Source: Heliocidaris tuberculata (taxonomy: Eukaryota; Echinodermata; Echinoidea; Camarodonta; Echinometridae). Taken from it: a stretch of DNA of 64,000 bases. Both the position numbers and the translations under genes were made by a program. Location: the NCBI GenBank assembly GCA_025618425.1, contig CM046838.1, positions 5,019,715-5,083,714 on the forward strand, given 5' to 3'. This document shows, piece by piece, positions 61,794 through 64,000 of this stretch (within the stretch, counting starts at the first letter, position 1; each line of letters opens with the position of its first letter). The notes under the pieces are model-generated. The model saw only the letters and a list, made by a program, of their open reading frames with translations. It made no database searches and was not told where the DNA came from.

Positions 61794-62138
61794 GGGGGGG
61801 GGGGGGGAGAGAGAGAAACAGAGAGGCAATTGCAGATAGAGAGAAATGGGAAGACAGATTGAGAAAGCAAGAGTACTTAGTGTGTGTGTGTGTGTGTGTG
61901 TGTGTTCGTGAGAGAGAGAGAGAGAAAGAGGAAGAGAGAGAAACAACAGAGAGAGAAAGAGAGGGATAGGGAGAGAGAGAGAGAGAGAGAGAGAGAAAGA
62001 AAGAGAGAGCGCGAGCAAGAGTACTCAATTGTGTTTGTGAGAGAGGGAGATGAGACAGACAGACAGACCAAGGAACTAGTATGTATCTCCTTGGACAGAC
62101 AGAGAAAGAGAGAGGGAGGGAGGGGGGGGGGGTAGGGG
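61794..62138. repeat. Compound microsatellite, copy 2
   Basis: Counterpart of 10078-10412 with different G, GA and GT block lengths and an extra gaca unit near 62060. Confidence 0.9.
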
Positions 62139-64000
62139 AGAAGGACGCCCCCGAAATCAGAGAGTAAATAGCTTGTAACCTGACACCTGGTCATGAAAAC
62201 GATTATTTCAAGTTAAGGTGAAATTGATCAAGTAGATTTACTTAATAACTAAGCATGAAAAATATTCAGATAATCTATGATGCAATTTGGGCAAGACGTT
62301 TTAATTCCCGTTTATCCTATAGCTGGAAGAATTAGCTAAATCGGCTTCCATTCGTTAATTCATTGCTAAATTTGTCACACGACTAGTTATCATCTGAGTT
62401 CTTCTATAAGAGTAATCATCTACAATGATCTAGGCAATGTAATGTTGTACACACCCATACTGCCCAAGGTGAAAGTACACGCTTATACGCCACTATACTA
62501 CAAACTAAAGGTATAGGGCCTATATCAATTTCTGACATGTCATGCGAATAGTTAGATTGTTTGTGAATTTGGCTTTAAATGTAGCGAAAACGTCCCTGAA
62601 AGTTTCAAGGAAAATGAAAACGACGATGTTCATTTAGAAAAAGAATTATAAGAATTCAAATCGTATTGTTATCACTATAACTATAGAGGAGTAATTTCAA
62701 GGGAATTCCATTGGCCCCGTCTTATAAAGGCCCCGTCTTATAAAGAGTTGCGAGGCGTCGAGGTGTCGAGGTGTCGAGGCTTTCTTGCTTCCAAATTATC
62801 CTTTGGACTGGTATTTCAATTGTCTTTTCAAAAGTAAAAATATACGACAATGGATGTAAAAGGGGAGATGGGCATCGGTTGAGAACATTTTGGATCGGCT
62901 CCAAACATCACAAAATTATTCATTTTATGAGGGTAATCGAGGCTAAACCGACATTTCCTTCGAAGGCAATATTAATGATAATCTCAAACATGTTAACTGC
63001 GTTATTCACGAATTGGATAATCCTTCGATATGCCTTTAGAAGGGTACTGGGGAGAAAGGGGGAACCAGACATCAAGTGTCCTTACTCTGATCTCATGTAG
63101 AATCAGAACTGTGGCCCTGATCTTCTTTGTTTTCTAAATTTTATTTTCATCTGATCGAAATGCCGCCAAAAACACAATCCGCATGATTAATGAATCTTAA
63201 TCGGCCATGGTTTTAGAATTTACTAATCCTACATAGAGGGGAGTGTGAAATGGATCGAGTGAATTTTGATTTAGAATAAAGAAGTTTCCGCTGAACCTTT
63301 TTTTTTTTTTTTTTTTTTTTTTTTGTTGTCGGAACCACGAGATCTGTTTTGATTTGTTGAAAGGTCTCTTACTGACCTTATTCCTAGTATTTTGGGATCA
63401 TTTCATACACATCAAGGAAACGCCTTAGGAGTCGATGAAATCTTTATTTATACAGATAATAAAAATTTATTCAATTTTCCATGTTTAGTTTCTTTATTCC
63501 CCTTCTTTCTTAAGTCTTATTCTACTTCCAATCTTTACCCCCCCCCCCCCCCCCGGCAATGTCACCATTTTTTATTTTCTCTCTCACTGACCACACTCCA
63601 TCACCGTCTAACTACCTATAGTAATACAGGTCCTTGTAGTTATTAATTATTATCATTATCATCATCATTATTATTATTATTCTATTCGGCAGAATCATGA
63701 AACAAAGTTTTCTTTAAGTGCAAAACTGAGGAAATAAGAGAAATTAAATTAACAGGTACACACTAAAAAAAAAAATTGTTGTGCTCCCGAGTGTGCCCCC
63801 CCCCCCCCCCTGGAAAGAAGGGCATTTATGGGCGATGGCTTCAGCCAGCAAAAACGTTCTTCCAGGCTTACATAGAGAAACAGACGCAGAAACACTTTAT
63901 AGCCCTATTCAATCTATCATCAAAAATAATAAATGCAATTCTAAAATAAATAAGTATAGCAAATGAAAATTATCCATCTCTATTATACGGATAGGTTTCG

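Larger units (their letters stand above)
50424..64000 (+). repeat. Long direct repeat, copy 2 (runs past window end)
   Basis: Second copy of 1-12264, on the contig right of the gap. It contains the caveolin first exon in continuity with the remaining caveolin exons to the left, so this is the copy attached to the intact gene. It carries an inverted-repeat insertion at 53561-54843 that is absent from copy 1. Other differences include a 4-bp insertion near 57284, a 2-bp change near 61597 and varying poly-G, poly-C, (GA)n and (GT)n lengths. Confidence 0.97.

Overview
The window looks like metazoan nuclear DNA, most likely from an echinoderm and probably a sea urchin. Genes are split by many short-exon introns. 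Intergenic DNA is packed with short inverted-repeat elements, broken LINEs, purine-rich repeats and long G/C homopolymers, and the motif taggcctac common in urchin DNA recurs. Species is inferred, not proven. A 500-N gap (17324-17823) shows this is a scaffold of at least two contigs.

Layout. (1) 1-12264 is a near-identical direct copy of 50424-64000; both copies run off the window. It holds TTAA-flanked non-autonomous elements, microsatellites and one caveolin first exon (5016-5114, minus). (2) 12265-17323 is mostly non-coding, with one likely alternative first exon on the minus strand (15849-15920). (3) After the gap come the last three coding exons of an LDLR/VLDLR-family receptor (17921-19331, plus). 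(4) 22-36 kb is a transposon graveyard with several LINE remnants, some carrying younger inverted-repeat insertions. (5) A six-exon F-box/leucine-rich-repeat gene lies at 36856-43154 (plus), with a fifth LINE fragment in its first intron. (6) A four-exon caveolin gene runs on the minus strand from 56821 to 46343, convergent with the F-box gene; its first exon lies inside the second copy of the long repeat. The caveolin and F-box models were assembled by matching splice sites and intron phase across all exons.

The main difference between the two long copies is a 1283-bp insertion at 53561-54843. It has 130-bp terminal inverted repeats and a perfect 9-bp target duplication, and it carries a promoter-like region plus the first exon of a RecQ-like helicase ending at a splice donor. 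The first copy preserves the empty site. This is a Mutator-like element that has either captured a host gene fragment or lost most of an autonomous parent.

The two copies lie on opposite sides of the gap, and the left contig lacks the upstream exons expected for the receptor. I therefore suspect the left contig is the other haplotype of the caveolin upstream region, misplaced in the scaffold. A true segmental duplication remains possible.
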